A DNA stretch of 64,000 nt from Massilia sp. Root335 (GCF_001425685.1 NZ_LMCY01000048.1:17114-81113); one strand, 5' to 3'. Counted from the stretch's first letter, positions 23,815-33,313 are shown. Translations and numbers: made by a program. The notes: generated from the letters alone by a model not told the origin.

Positions 23815-24186
23815 ATGAAAAAGACCGCCGCCATCATCATCCTGTTCCTGTTCGCCCTGCTCGCCTGGAACGTCTACACGTTCGGCGACAGCGTCGTCAG
23901 CTTCGACGGCGACGAGATTGGCGGACCGCTGGGCGCCGTGCTGGCGACGGTCTTCGCGGGCGGCGGCATCCTGCTGGCCGGCCTGATCCTGCTGGTCGTG
24001 GGCGCCGTGCTCGCGGTGGTGTTCGCCGGCGTGGGCATCCTGTGCATCGGCGGCCTGGCCATCGGCGCCTGCGTGCTGGCCCTGATGGTCTCGCCGCTGC
24101 TGCTGCCGCTGCTGGTGCCCGTCGCGATCGTGTGGTTTCTGGTGGGCCGGTCGCGCAAGCATCGCATCATGCAGCAGCCCGTCTGA
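23815..24186 (+). CDS. Small multi-pass membrane protein
   Basis: A 123-residue very hydrophobic protein with three to four helices: residues 5-22, a short polar loop (GDSVVSFDGDEIGG), then 40-62, 63-88 and 90-112, and a basic tail (GRSRKHRIMQQ). AAGAGG precedes the ATG. The overall pattern resembles small glycine-rich membrane proteins of unknown role in the family. It lies alone between the lut regulator and a repeat cluster. A putative operator lies in the gap upstream, so a link to lactate is possible but weak. Confidence 0.65.
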   Translation: MKKTAAIIILFLFALLAWNVYTFGDSVVSFDGDEIGGPLGAVLATVFAGGGILLAGLILLVVGAVLAVVFAGVGILCIGGLAIGACVLALMVSPLLLPLLVPVAIVWFLVGRSRKHRIMQQPV

Positions 24187-24195
24187 ATCATGCAT

Positions 24196-24370
24196 GGCGG
24201 GCACCGGTACCCGCCCTGATATCTGTGCGATTCGTGCATGGCGGGCACAGGGTGCCCACCCTACGATCGCCGATCTGCCGTAGGGTGGGCACCCCGTGCC
24301 CACGCGTGACGTTCGCGACGTGCCGGCGTTATCGCGCCGCAGCCGTAGGCGGGCGGCCTCCGCCCACCAT
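24196..24370. repeat. Cluster of REP-like hairpin repeats
   Basis: At least four units in 175 bases: GGCGGGCACCGGTACCCGCC (24198-24217), an inverted unit at 24241-24264, a full GTGGGCACCCCGTGCCCAC hairpin at 24285-24303 with the same flanks as at 19002, and the gggcGGcctCcgccc type at 24346-24367. This is the whole gap between the small membrane protein and the phosphoesterase. Confidence 0.75.
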
Positions 24371-24379
24371 CCCACCGCA

Positions 24380-25123
24380 TCAAATCCCCTCCACCAGCCG
24401 CATCGCGAACACGATCGGCAACCCGGCCGCGATGATCTTGCGCGCGGCCGCGCCGTGATCGTACGGCACCCGGAAATAGCGGATCTCGCGGGCCGCGTCG
24501 TCGAAGATCGCATAGCACGCAGCATTGTTCTGGTCGCGCGGCTGGCCCACGGCGCCGGGCAATACGAGGTACTGGTGCTGCGGCTGCAGCGCGATGGATT
24601 CTCCCGCCGCCGGCACGTGGCGCCCCATGCGGCCGTCGTCCGCGCGGCGATACAGCGCCGGCGCGTGCACGTGGCCGGAGAAGATGATGCGGCTGCCGCT
24701 GGCGCGGATGCTGCGCTCGGCCTCGTCGACGCCGGTCACGTATTCCCACTGCTGCGGCGCATGCGCGCTGGCGTGCACGAAGAACGCGTTGCCGTGCTTG
24801 TGCGTCAGCGGCAGCGCGCCCAGGAAGGCCAGCTGTTCGTGGTCCAGCTGGCCGCCGGTCCAGGCGATGACTTCGCGCGCCTCCGCATGCATCTGCGAAC
24901 GTACCGGCCGCGTGACGGCATAGTCATGATTGCCCTGCACCGCCACGGCGCCGCGTTCCACGTACGCCATCACCGTGCGCACGACCCAGGCCGGATCGGC
25001 GCCGTAGCCGACGAAATCGCCCGTGAACGCGTACTGGTCGACGTGCTGGGCCTCCGCATGCGCGAGGCAGGCCTCGACGGCTTCGCGATTCGCGTGCAGG
25101 TCGGTCAGCAGGGCGAGGCGCAT
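24380..25123 (-). CDS. Calcineurin-like metallophosphoesterase
   Basis: A 247-residue phosphoesterase of the YfcE/MJ0936 type. All metal-binding motifs are there in order: LLTDLHANREA at the start, FTGDFVGYGADP, VQGNHDYAV, FFVHASAH and IFSGHVHAPAL. The ATG at 25123 gives MRLALLTDLHAN, the usual start just before the first motif. Homologues hydrolyse phosphodiesters or phosphomonoesters, and some act on nucleotides or phosphoproteins; the substrate is unknown. It is the downstream neighbour of queC, 68 bases away on the same strand, possibly in one unit. Confidence 0.88.
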   Translation of the reverse strand: MRLALLTDLHANREAVEACLAHAEAQHVDQYAFTGDFVGYGADPAWVVRTVMAYVERGAVAVQGNHDYAVTRPVRSQMHAEAREVIAWTGGQLDHEQLAFLGALPLTHKHGNAFFVHASAHAPQQWEYVTGVDEAERSIRASGSRIIFSGHVHAPALYRRADDGRMGRHVPAAGESIALQPQHQYLVLPGAVGQPRDQNNAACYAIFDDAAREIRYFRVPYDHGAAARKIIAAGLPIVFAMRLVEGI

Positions 25124-25191
25124 GATGGGCTCAAGCTTTCGACGGCGCACGCGGCGCGGTTAGTCATCGGCAGCGTGTGCAGCCGTCCATC

Positions 25192-25893
25192 CTACGACCC
25201 GGCGTACTGCTCGTAGCCGCGGGCGCGCAGCTCGCACGCGGGGCACTTGCCGCAGCCGTGGCCCCAGGCGTGCGGCGCGCCCCGTTCGCCCAGGTAGCAG
25301 GTGTGGGTCTCGAAGCGGATCAGGTCGACCAGCGCCGCGCCGCCGCACTGTTCCGCCAGTTGCCAGGTCTGCCGCTTGTCGATCCACATCAGCGGCGTCT
25401 CGACCTTCAGGCGCGTGGCCATGCCCAGGTTGAGCGCGACCTGCAGCGCCTTCATCGTGTCGTCGCGGCAGTCCGGATAGCCGGAGAAATCCGTCTCGCA
25501 CATGCCGCCCACGAGCACGGTCAGGCCGCGGCGATACGCGACCGTGGCCGCCACCGTCATGAACAGCAGGTTGCGTCCCGGGACGAAGGTGTTCGGCAAG
25601 CCGTTGGCCTGCATCGCGATCTCGACGTTGCTCGTCAGCGCCGTGTCGGAGATGCGAGAAATCAGCGACAGGTCGACCAGGTGGTCTTCGCCGAGGCGCT
25701 GGTCCCACGTGGCCGACAGCGCGCGCATCTTCGCCAGCACGGGCGCGCGCACGTCCAGTTCGATCGCGTGGCGCTGGCCGTAGTCGAAGCCGATGGTCTC
25801 GACCCGCTCGTAGCGTTGCAGCGCCCAGGCCAGGCAGGTGGTGGAATCTTGTCCGCCGCTGAACAGGACGAGCGCGGTATCGGGTTGGTGCAT
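25192..25893 (-). CDS. queC: 7-cyano-7-deazaguanine synthase QueC
   Basis: A 233-residue ATP-dependent enzyme that turns 7-carboxy-7-deazaguanine into preQ0 in queuosine biosynthesis. The PP-loop SGGQDST is at residues 12-18. Further marks are TIGFDYGQRH, FVPGRNLLFMTVAA, GGMCETDFSGYPDCR and the C-terminal zinc site C-x-x-G...GCGKCPACELRARGYEQY. ATG 25893 with AGGAAA upstream is chosen; a longer version from 25935 adds a sequence without family similarity. The other que genes are not in the window. tamA is divergent, with 94 bases between them. Confidence 0.95.
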   Translation of the reverse strand: MHQPDTALVLFSGGQDSTTCLAWALQRYERVETIGFDYGQRHAIELDVRAPVLAKMRALSATWDQRLGEDHLVDLSLISRISDTALTSNVEIAMQANGLPNTFVPGRNLLFMTVAATVAYRRGLTVLVGGMCETDFSGYPDCRDDTMKALQVALNLGMATRLKVETPLMWIDKRQTWQLAEQCGGAALVDLIRFETHTCYLGERGAPHAWGHGCGKCPACELRARGYEQYAGS

Positions 25894-25987
25894 AGTGAAT
25901 TTCCTGAAGTAATTGTCGAGCGAGGCGTCCGCCATCACATTTGACAATCAGTTAAGATGTGGCCGGCATATTGACGAATGGAGCGAC

Positions 25988-27877
25988 ATGATTTCCGCAC
26001 GACCCGACCCATGCACGGCGATGGCGCCGGCGCGATCACGAATTTTGGCACAAATCGTGCTGGCCGTGAACGCGCTATGCCTCGCTCCGGTCGCGGCCGC
26101 GCAGGATCAGCCGGTGCCACCGGCGCCGGAAGCGCCCTCCCGGGCCATCGACTACGACGTGCGCATCGATGCGCCGCGCCAGTTGCGCGAGCTGCTGGAG
26201 AAGAACCTCGACCTGATGCGCTGGCGCGGCAATCCGCGCCTCGACCGCGAACAGCTGCTGCGCCTCGTGCGCGCGGCGCCCGAGCAGATCAAGACCCTGA
26301 TCGCCACCGAGGGCTATTACAGCCCGAAGGTATCGGCCGACCTCGACACGTCGGGCAGCAAGCCTGTCGTGCTCATCGACGTCGCGCCGGGCGATCCGGT
26401 CGTCGTGGGCGACGTCGACATCGAGCTGCGCGGCTTCGTCCCGTTCGACAAGGGCAGCGCCCCCATCGACGCGGCCGCGCTGCGCAACCGCTGGACCCTG
26501 CCCGTCGGCGCGCGCTTCCGCACGGCCGACTGGGAAGCGGCCAAGCGCGGCCTCGTGCGCCAGGTCGCGCAAACGCGCTTCCCGCGCGCGCAACTGCTCG
26601 ACTCTTCCGCCACCGTCGACCCGGACACGCACCGCGCCCTGCTCAAGGTCGTCATCGACAGCGGCCCGGACGCGCACTTCGGCGGCCTCGAGATCGAGGG
26701 CCTGAAACGCTATCCGGCCAGCGTGATCACGAACCTGAACACGATCCGCCCCGGCGACGAATACAACGAGGCCGCGATGCAGGCGCTGCAGGGCCGCCTG
26801 CAGGACACGGGTTATTTCAGCGGCGTGGAGGTGAGCGCCGACATGTCGTCGGTGATCGCGTCGCAGGTCCGGGACCTCAAGGAAAACGAGGGCGCGACGC
26901 AGCAACCGCCGAGCGGTCCGGCCGTGCTGCCCATCCTTGTGCGCGTCACGGAGAACAAGCGCAAGAACGTGGCCCTCGGTGTCGGTTTCTCGACCAACAC
27001 GGGCGCGCGCACACAGGCCGAGTACGACGACCTGAACGTGTTCGGCAAGCGCATGAAGAGCAACGTGCTGTACGAACAGAAGCACCAGGCGGCGAAGGCC
27101 GAGTTCTACCTGCCGACGACGACGGGCGGCTACAACAACAGCTTCGGCACCGGCTACGACCGCCTCGACGCCAACGGCCAGATCACGCGCACGACGAGCG
27201 TCCACGCCAAGCGCGCATGGGGCTCGCCGCTGCTGGAAAAGACGCTCACGCTGGAAGCGCTGACCGAACAGGTGACCATCGACGACCTGCCGACGACGCG
27301 CGTGAAAAGCGTGCCGCTCACGTTCTCGATCACGAAGCGCCACCTGGACAGCCTCGTGCAGCCGTCGCGCGGCTATATCGTCAATGCGCAGATTGGCGGC
27401 GCCTTCCTGCCCGTGCTGACGGACGAAAAATTCGTGCGCCTGTACACGCGCGCCCTCGGCTACAAACCGGTCGGCGACGCCGGCACCCTGATCGTGCGCG
27501 GCGAATTCGGCGCCGTCGGGTCGAAGGACAAGAACGGCGTGCCGTCGACGTTCCTGTTCCGCGCCGGCGGCGACCAGTCGGTGCGCGGCTACGGCTACCA
27601 GCAGCTGGGCGTGCCGGTCGGTTCCGCCATCACGGGCGGCCGCTACCTGCTCACCGGCAGCGCCGAATACGATTACTGGTTCAAACCGCCGTGGGGCGCG
27701 GCCGTGTTCTACGACGTCGGCAACGCGGGCGACAATTTCCACGACCTGAAACCGAAGGTCGGCTACGGCGTCGGCGCGCGCTGGCGCAGCCCCGTCGGAC
27801 CGATCAACGTCGACGTCGCCTACGGCAAGGCGGTACATAAAGTCCGCCTGCACTTCTCACTGGGATTCACGTTCTGA
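25988..27877 (+). CDS. tamA: Translocation and assembly module outer membrane protein TamA
   Basis: A 629-residue Omp85-family protein that with TamB inserts autotransporters and other proteins, and supports lipid movement, in the outer membrane. After a signal peptide (to about residue 39, VAAAQDQP) come three POTRA domains over roughly residues 45-315. The 16-strand barrel begins about residue 315 with VALGVGFSTNTG. The lid-lock loop motif RGY is in GGDQSVRGYGYQQLG near 530, and the last strand ends in phenylalanine (VRLHFSLGFTF) as needed for BAM-dependent insertion. GGAGCG precedes the ATG. It overlaps tamB by one base. Confidence 0.93.
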   Translation: MISARPDPCTAMAPARSRILAQIVLAVNALCLAPVAAAQDQPVPPAPEAPSRAIDYDVRIDAPRQLRELLEKNLDLMRWRGNPRLDREQLLRLVRAAPEQIKTLIATEGYYSPKVSADLDTSGSKPVVLIDVAPGDPVVVGDVDIELRGFVPFDKGSAPIDAAALRNRWTLPVGARFRTADWEAAKRGLVRQVAQTRFPRAQLLDSSATVDPDTHRALLKVVIDSGPDAHFGGLEIEGLKRYPASVITNLNTIRPGDEYNEAAMQALQGRLQDTGYFSGVEVSADMSSVIASQVRDLKENEGATQQPPSGPAVLPILVRVTENKRKNVALGVGFSTNTGARTQAEYDDLNVFGKRMKSNVLYEQKHQAAKAEFYLPTTTGGYNNSFGTGYDRLDANGQITRTTSVHAKRAWGSPLLEKTLTLEALTEQVTIDDLPTTRVKSVPLTFSITKRHLDSLVQPSRGYIVNAQIGGAFLPVLTDEKFVRLYTRALGYKPVGDAGTLIVRGEFGAVGSKDKNGVPSTFLFRAGGDQSVRGYGYQQLGVPVGSAITGGRYLLTGSAEYDYWFKPPWGAAVFYDVGNAGDNFHDLKPKVGYGVGARWRSPVGPINVDVAYGKAVHKVRLHFSLGFTF

Positions 27878-30800
27878 TGGAAGCCGATCAGCAAACGCCG
27901 GAAACATCCAATCCCGCGCGCCAGCGCCGCTGGCCGCGCCGCGTCGGCATCGGCGTGGTCGTCGTCGGCGTCGTGCTGGGCGGCGCCATCTGGTACCTGG
28001 GCCGCGAGACCACGCTGCAGATGATCGCCCAGCGCGTCGCCGGCGCGAGCGGCGGCAAGCTGACGCTGTCGGGCGTCACCGGCTCGCTGTACGGCCACAT
28101 GCACATCGGCCACGTCGTGTTCCGCACCGAGACGTCGGTGACGACGGCCGACGACATCGACATCGACTGGAAGCCGTGGCAATACCTGTCGCGCGGCGTC
28201 GAGATCGACAAGCTGTACGCCCGCGTGCTGCGCGTGGAGACGCTGAAGCCGTCGACCGAACCTGCGACGATGCCCACGAAGCTGGCGCCGCCGTTCAAGG
28301 TGGCGGTGGAAGACGCGCGCCTGGCGAAGGCCATCTTCTTGAACAAGGGCGCGACGACGGAAATCGACGACATCCGCGCGCGCCTGCACGGCGACAAGGT
28401 GCAGTGGAAGGTCGACCATGCATCCGCGAACACGCCATGGGGCCAGGTCGCGGCCAAGGGCAGCATCGCCAACACGCTGCCGTACAAGCTCGATGCCGAT
28501 GCGAGCCTGACGCAATCGCAGCCGGCCGCGCCGGCGCAGACCGCCACACCGGCGAGCCTGGGCGCGCACCTGACACTGCACGCGGGCGGCGACCTGCAAA
28601 AGACCGTCATCGACGCCACCGGCCAGGCCGCGCGCGCGAACGGCAAGGCGCGGATCGTGATGGCGCCGTTCGCCGACATCCCGCTGCAAGCCTTCACGCT
28701 CGATGCGCACGATATCGACCCGGGCTTCTTCAGCCCGACGTTGCCGAGTGCGGACCTGAACCTGGCCGTGGCCGTGCGCCTGGACCCGAACCGCAACATC
28801 GCCGGCACCGTCGACCTGACGAACGACGGCGCCGTCGGCACGCTGGACCAGCAACGCCTGCCGCTGCGCGCGATGCGCGGCCGGCTGGGCGGGAGCCTGG
28901 CGGCCATGCGCATCACCGACGTGCTGATCGACGTGGGCGCCGCCGGCCGCTTCACGGGCAGCGGCAGCGTGCAGCACGGGCCCGACGAAAAAGGACTCGG
29001 CACGGCCGAATTCGCGCTGCACACCGACCGCTTCGACCTGCACCAGGTCTACGGCAGCATGAAGCCGACGCAGATCGCGGGCGACATCAAGGTCGCGAAC
29101 ACGAAGGACACGCAGACGCTGGACGTGAACCTGGCGGACGCCGGCATGCGCCTCGCCGCGCAGGCGGCGCTGGCGAACGACGTGCTGACGGTGCGCGACG
29201 CGCGCCTGTCCGCGGGCAAGAGCAGCGTGCGCGCGACGGGCAGCGCGAACCTCAAGGACCGCAAGCCGTTCAAGGCGAATGCCGTCGTCAGCCGCTTCAA
29301 CCCGGCCGATTTCGGCGCGTTCCCGAAGGCCGACATCAATGCCGAGATCAACGCGGCCGGCGCGCTTTCTCCGCAGTGGAAAGTCGGCGCCGACTTCGCG
29401 GTGCGTCCAAGCCGGCTGTTCGACCAGCCGCTGTCCGGCCGCGGCAAGCTCGATGCGGACGCGACGCACGTGCACGACGTCGACGCCACGCTGGCGCTGG
29501 GCCAGAACACGGTCGACCTGCACGGCGCGTTCGGCAAGCCGGGCGAGCGGCTCGCGTGGAAGGTCGACGGCAGGCAGCTGTCCGCCCTGCGCGGCGACCT
29601 GTATGGCGCCGTGCTCGCGAGCGGCGTCGTCACCGGCACGATGCAGGCGCCGCGCACCACGTTCGACGTCGACGCGCGCGGCCTCGGCTGGGTGCAGCGC
29701 GAACGCAGGAACGACAGCGGTTCCGTGCACGCGAGCGGCGAGGCGTGGCTGTCCGGACCGGCCGGCGCGCGCATCGTCGACGTCACGGCCAAGGGCGACA
29801 TGCAGCGCCTGAACCCGGCCGCCTTCGGCTCGCCGCTGGCCGGCAGCATCAACGGCAGCTTTACCGCCAGCGGCCGCACGGGCGCGAACATGGGCGGCGC
29901 CGTCGACCTGGCGCTGCAGGATTCCACGCTGTCGAAATCGCCGCTGTGGGGTCACGCAAGACTCGCCGCCGACAAGCACCATGTGTCGAACGCCGACGTC
30001 GACCTGCACCTGGGCGGCAACGTCGTCGCGGCCAGCGGCGCGTTCGGCAGCGGGCGCGACACGCTGAACTGGCGCATCGACGCGCCGCAACTGGCCGCGC
30101 TTGGCCCGGACTTCGGCGGCGCGCTGCGCGGGTCCGGGACGGTGTCCGGCACGATGGACACGCCGTCGCTGACGGCAGCGCTGGAGGGACAGAACATCCG
30201 CGCGCTGGGCACGCAATCGGTGCGCGCGCTGAAGGCCACCGCGAATCTCGGCGCCGGCCGCGGCGGCGCCGATCCGCTTGCGCTCGACGTCGCCGTCACG
30301 GACTACGCGAGCACGACGACCGACAAACAGGGCAACGTCAACGAGACGCGCATTGCCTCCGCGCGGCTGACGTCGACGGGCACGCGCGGCGCGCACACCA
30401 TCCAGGCGGCCGCGCGCGGCGACACGTTCGACGCCGCGCTGGCCGTGCACGGCGGCCTCACCGGCAATGCGTGGAACGGCACGGTCGATTCGCTGAAAAA
30501 CAGCGGCCGCTACGCCATGACCCTGGCCGCGCCGACGCCGCTGCACATCGCGGGCGCGCCCGGCACCGGCCTCGCGGGCCTGGCCAAGCCGGAGCAGATT
30601 GCATTCAACGGCGCGACGATCAAGCTGCCGGCCGGCTCGGTGACGGTGGAGTCGCTGGCCAAGATCGGCCCGCGCTGGAACACGCGCGGCAGCGCCAGCG
30701 GCGTGCCGGTCAGCTATCTCGCGCAATCCTCGGACGCCATGCGCCAGAACGTGCGCGGCGACCTGACGCTCGGCGCGCAATGGGCCATCGACCTGCACGC

Positions 30801-32355
30801 GCCCACCGCGCCCGGTGCCGTGCCGCAGCTGGCCGGCAGCGTGCACGTGTTCCGCGAAAAGGGCGATCTGATCGCGGGCGACGTCTCGCCGATCGCGCTG
30901 GGCCTGCGCCAGCTCGACCTGCGCGCCGACGTCGCCGGCGGCGCGCTGCGCACGCAGTTCGCGCTGGACGGCGCGCGCATCGGCAACGCCCGCGTGGACG
31001 CCACCGCGCAACTGCTGCAAGGCCGCGTCGACAACGACAGTCCGCTCAAGCTGACGGCCAGCGCGAACCTCGGTTCGCTCGCGTGGGTGTCGCCGCTGCT
31101 CGGCCAGCCGGGCCTGGAAGTGGACGGCGCCCTGCGCCTGGCCGTGAACGGCACGGGCACCGTCGGCGCGCCCACCCTGAACGGCAGCATCGAGGGCGAC
31201 GGCCTCGCCGTGCGCTGGCCGGACCAGGGCGTCCGCCTGCGCAACGGCCAGCTGCGCGCCCTGCTCGCCGGCGACCAGCTGCAATTGCAGCGCCTGACCC
31301 TGGAAGGCAACAGCGGGCGCGCGACCGCGGACGGCGTCGTGCGCTTTGCCGGCGGCGAGGCGACGATGAACCTGAAACTCGTCGCGGACAAGCTGGAAGC
31401 CCTGTCGCGCCCCGACCGCACCGTCGTCCTGAGCGGCCAGGCCACCGTCGTGCGCGACGCGCACCAGTTCCGGGTCGAAGGCAACTTCAAGGCCGACCGC
31501 GCGCTCGTCGAACTGGCGCCGCAGGACCGGCCGACGATCTCGGACGACGTGATCGTGCTGGGCCGCGGCAACGCGGCCGCCGCACCGGCGCAGAAGACAT
31601 CGAGCGTCCCCCTGACGATCGACCTGACGGCCGACCTGGGCGACGACTTCCACCTGCGCGGCATGGGTGCGGACGCCTACCTCGCCGGCAGCGTCCGCGT
31701 GCAGAAGGTGGGCGACCGCCCGCCGCGCATCAACGGCACCGTCAGCACCGCCAGCGGCACGTATGCCGCGTACGGCCAGCACCTGGCGATCGAGCGCGGC
31801 GTGATCACGTTCAGCGGCCCGTACGACAACCCGTCGCTGGACATCCTCGCCGTGCGCAAGCGGCCCGACGGCGAGCAGCTGAGCGAGACGAACGTCGAAG
31901 CGGGCGTGCAGGTGCGCGGCACGGCGCTGTCGCCGTCGGCGCGGCTCGTGTCGACGCCGAACGTGTCCGACAGCGACAAGCTGTCCTGGCTCGTGCTGGG
32001 CCACGGCATGGAAGCGACGACGGGCAGCGAGGCCGACGTGCTGAGCGCGGCCGCCGGCGCCCTGCTGGGCGGCAAAGGCGGCACGGGCGGCATCACGAGC
32101 AAGCTGGCGAATTCGCTCGGCGTGGACGAACTGGGCGTGCGCCAGGGCGCGGGCCAGGCGTCGGGCCTGGAAAACACGGTGGTCACGGTGGGCAAGCGCA
32201 TCTCGTCGCGCCTGTACCTGAGCTTCGAACAGGGCGCCGCCACCGCGTCGAGCGTCGTGCGCGTGCGCTACAAGATCAACCCGCGCATCACGCTGCAGCT
32301 GCAGACGGGCACGAACACGGCGCTGGACGTGCTGTATTCGTGGTCGTTCGACTAA
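27877..32355 (+). CDS. tamB: Translocation and assembly module inner membrane protein TamB
   Basis: A 1492-residue AsmA-like bridge protein. Its single N-terminal helix (residues about 20-40, VGIGVVVVGVVLGGAIWYL) anchors it in the inner membrane; the long repetitive beta-taco domain crosses the periplasm. The C-terminal DUF490/TamB domain ends with IDLTADLGDDFHLRGMGADAYLAGSV, SSRLYLSFEQG and the final DVLYSWSFD, which contacts TamA. Start and stop share a base with tamA (TGATG), so the pair is coupled. Length is in the upper family range. A 1394-codon reading frame on the other strand is a shadow. Confidence 0.93.
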   Translation: MEADQQTPETSNPARQRRWPRRVGIGVVVVGVVLGGAIWYLGRETTLQMIAQRVAGASGGKLTLSGVTGSLYGHMHIGHVVFRTETSVTTADDIDIDWKPWQYLSRGVEIDKLYARVLRVETLKPSTEPATMPTKLAPPFKVAVEDARLAKAIFLNKGATTEIDDIRARLHGDKVQWKVDHASANTPWGQVAAKGSIANTLPYKLDADASLTQSQPAAPAQTATPASLGAHLTLHAGGDLQKTVIDATGQAARANGKARIVMAPFADIPLQAFTLDAHDIDPGFFSPTLPSADLNLAVAVRLDPNRNIAGTVDLTNDGAVGTLDQQRLPLRAMRGRLGGSLAAMRITDVLIDVGAAGRFTGSGSVQHGPDEKGLGTAEFALHTDRFDLHQVYGSMKPTQIAGDIKVANTKDTQTLDVNLADAGMRLAAQAALANDVLTVRDARLSAGKSSVRATGSANLKDRKPFKANAVVSRFNPADFGAFPKADINAEINAAGALSPQWKVGADFAVRPSRLFDQPLSGRGKLDADATHVHDVDATLALGQNTVDLHGAFGKPGERLAWKVDGRQLSALRGDLYGAVLASGVVTGTMQAPRTTFDVDARGLGWVQRERRNDSGSVHASGEAWLSGPAGARIVDVTAKGDMQRLNPAAFGSPLAGSINGSFTASGRTGANMGGAVDLALQDSTLSKSPLWGHARLAADKHHVSNADVDLHLGGNVVAASGAFGSGRDTLNWRIDAPQLAALGPDFGGALRGSGTVSGTMDTPSLTAALEGQNIRALGTQSVRALKATANLGAGRGGADPLALDVAVTDYASTTTDKQGNVNETRIASARLTSTGTRGAHTIQAAARGDTFDAALAVHGGLTGNAWNGTVDSLKNSGRYAMTLAAPTPLHIAGAPGTGLAGLAKPEQIAFNGATIKLPAGSVTVESLAKIGPRWNTRGSASGVPVSYLAQSSDAMRQNVRGDLTLGAQWAIDLHAPTAPGAVPQLAGSVHVFREKGDLIAGDVSPIALGLRQLDLRADVAGGALRTQFALDGARIGNARVDATAQLLQGRVDNDSPLKLTASANLGSLAWVSPLLGQPGLEVDGALRLAVNGTGTVGAPTLNGSIEGDGLAVRWPDQGVRLRNGQLRALLAGDQLQLQRLTLEGNSGRATADGVVRFAGGEATMNLKLVADKLEALSRPDRTVVLSGQATVVRDAHQFRVEGNFKADRALVELAPQDRPTISDDVIVLGRGNAAAAPAQKTSSVPLTIDLTADLGDDFHLRGMGADAYLAGSVRVQKVGDRPPRINGTVSTASGTYAAYGQHLAIERGVITFSGPYDNPSLDILAVRKRPDGEQLSETNVEAGVQVRGTALSPSARLVSTPNVSDSDKLSWLVLGHGMEATTGSEADVLSAAAGALLGGKGGTGGITSKLANSLGVDELGVRQGAGQASGLENTVVTVGKRISSRLYLSFEQGAATASSVVRVRYKINPRITLQLQTGTNTALDVLYSWSFD

Positions 32356-32362
32356 CCCACAC

Positions 32363-32465
32363 CGGGGTCAGAGCCCGAATCTTGGCAATGTCTAACACGA
32401 CATTTCCTAAAACCGGGCTCTGACCCCGAATTGTCGACCCGAATTGTCGACCCCGAATTGTCGAC
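32363..32465. repeat. REP-type inverted repeat with tandem 12-mers
   Basis: CGGGGTCAGAGCCCG (32363-32377) and its exact reverse complement (32414-32428) flank 36 bases. Three copies of CGAATTGTCGAC follow at 32427-32438, 32440-32451 and 32454-32465. The last copy ends in the stop codon of the DUF1801 gene. The GGGGTCAGAGCCC arm is a common dispersed element in proteobacteria, likely moved by REP-associated transposases. Confidence 0.8.
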
Positions 32466-32884
32466 TAAGCGGCTTTCGCGCGCTTCGGCTTCGCCTTGGC
32501 GGCCGCGTTGAGTGCCGCTGCGGCGCGGATGAGCGCCCGGAATGCGGCGGCATCGAGCTCCTCGCCTTCATGGATGTCGATGGCGCGCCGCGCGTTGCCG
32601 TCCAGGCTGGAGTTGAACAGGCCGGAGGGATCGTCCAGCGACGCGCCCTTGAGGAAGGTCAGCTTCACGTGCGCCTTGTACGACTCGCCCGTGCAGATGA
32701 TGCCCTGGCTGGACCAGACAGGCGTGCCCATCCACTTCCACTCTTCCTCGACGCCCGGCACCGCTTCCTTGATGAGTGCGCGTACCCGGGCCAGCGTCTC
32801 GCCGCGCCAGTCGCCCAGGTCGGCGATCCGGCGGTCGATCCGCACGGACGCCGGCACGTCCGAGGACGAAATCTCCTGTTTCAT
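32465..32884 (-). CDS. DUF1801 (YdhG/YobT-like) protein
   Basis: A 139-residue cytosolic protein with the DUF1801 pattern: RIADLGDWRGETLARVRALIKEAVPGVEEEWKWMGTPVWSSQGIICTGESYKAHVKLTFLKGASLDD. The C-terminal tail is rich in lysine and alanine. The function of the family is unknown, though the fold is known in small metabolic-looking proteins. It is the last gene of an arsR-AHSA1-DUF1801 unit, a grouping that recurs in proteobacteria, so it probably responds to the same signal. The 3' end is invaded by a repeat unit. The gap to the AHSA1 gene is 15 bases. Confidence 0.85.
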   Translation of the reverse strand: MKQEISSSDVPASVRIDRRIADLGDWRGETLARVRALIKEAVPGVEEEWKWMGTPVWSSQGIICTGESYKAHVKLTFLKGASLDDPSGLFNSSLDGNARRAIDIHEGEELDAAAFRALIRAAAALNAAAKAKPKRAKAA

Positions 32885-32899
32885 GTCTCCTCCTTTGGC

Positions 32900-33313
32900 C
32901 TAGTCGCCGAGCTTCGCCAGAACCTCGTCGAGGGCGGTGGTGAATTTGTTCCAGCCGTATTTTGCACCATTGTAAGCCGCGTCCTGGCCGGGCTGGAAGC
33001 CCGTCTGCTCCACCTTGAGGTGCGTGCCCGCGCCCGCCGGGGTCAGGGTCCAGGTGACGACGCTGTCGAGGCCCATCGCGGCCCAGGTGTAGGACAGCGA
33101 ACGGTTCGGCTCGATCTCCAGGACCTGGCAATCGACGGAACCCCAGTCGCCGCGCAGGCTGAAACGGTGGTTCAGGGCGGGCACGAAATCGTTCTTCATC
33201 AGCCAGGCCTCGATGAGGTGCGGCTGGGTCAGTGCGCGCCAGATCTTTTCCGGCGGGTGAGCAAATTCACGTTCGACGGTGACGGTGCGCGTTTGGAGCG
33301 AGGTATCGTTCAT
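32900..33313 (-). CDS. SRPBCC / AHSA1-like protein
   Basis: A 137-residue START-like protein of the Hsp90 ATPase activator homologue (AHSA1) group. The opening TVEREFAHPPEKIWRALTQPHLIEAWL is diagnostic, followed by NHRFSLRGDWGSVDCQVLEIEPNRSLSYTWA and VTWTLTPAGAGTHLKVEQTGFQPGQ. These proteins bind a hydrophobic ligand; the ligand here is unknown. Its ATG overlaps the stop of the arsR gene by four bases. In such pairs the ArsR protein is thought to control the operon. Confidence 0.88.
   Translation of the reverse strand: MNDTSLQTRTVTVEREFAHPPEKIWRALTQPHLIEAWLMKNDFVPALNHRFSLRGDWGSVDCQVLEIEPNRSLSYTWAAMGLDSVVTWTLTPAGAGTHLKVEQTGFQPGQDAAYNGAKYGWNKFTTALDEVLAKLGD

Noticed and set aside
27820..32004. 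Open frame of 1394 codons on the minus strand opposite tamB
   Set aside because: High-GC shadow: Arg/Ala/Val/His-rich composition, no domain, and tamB on the other strand is a complete recognised protein.
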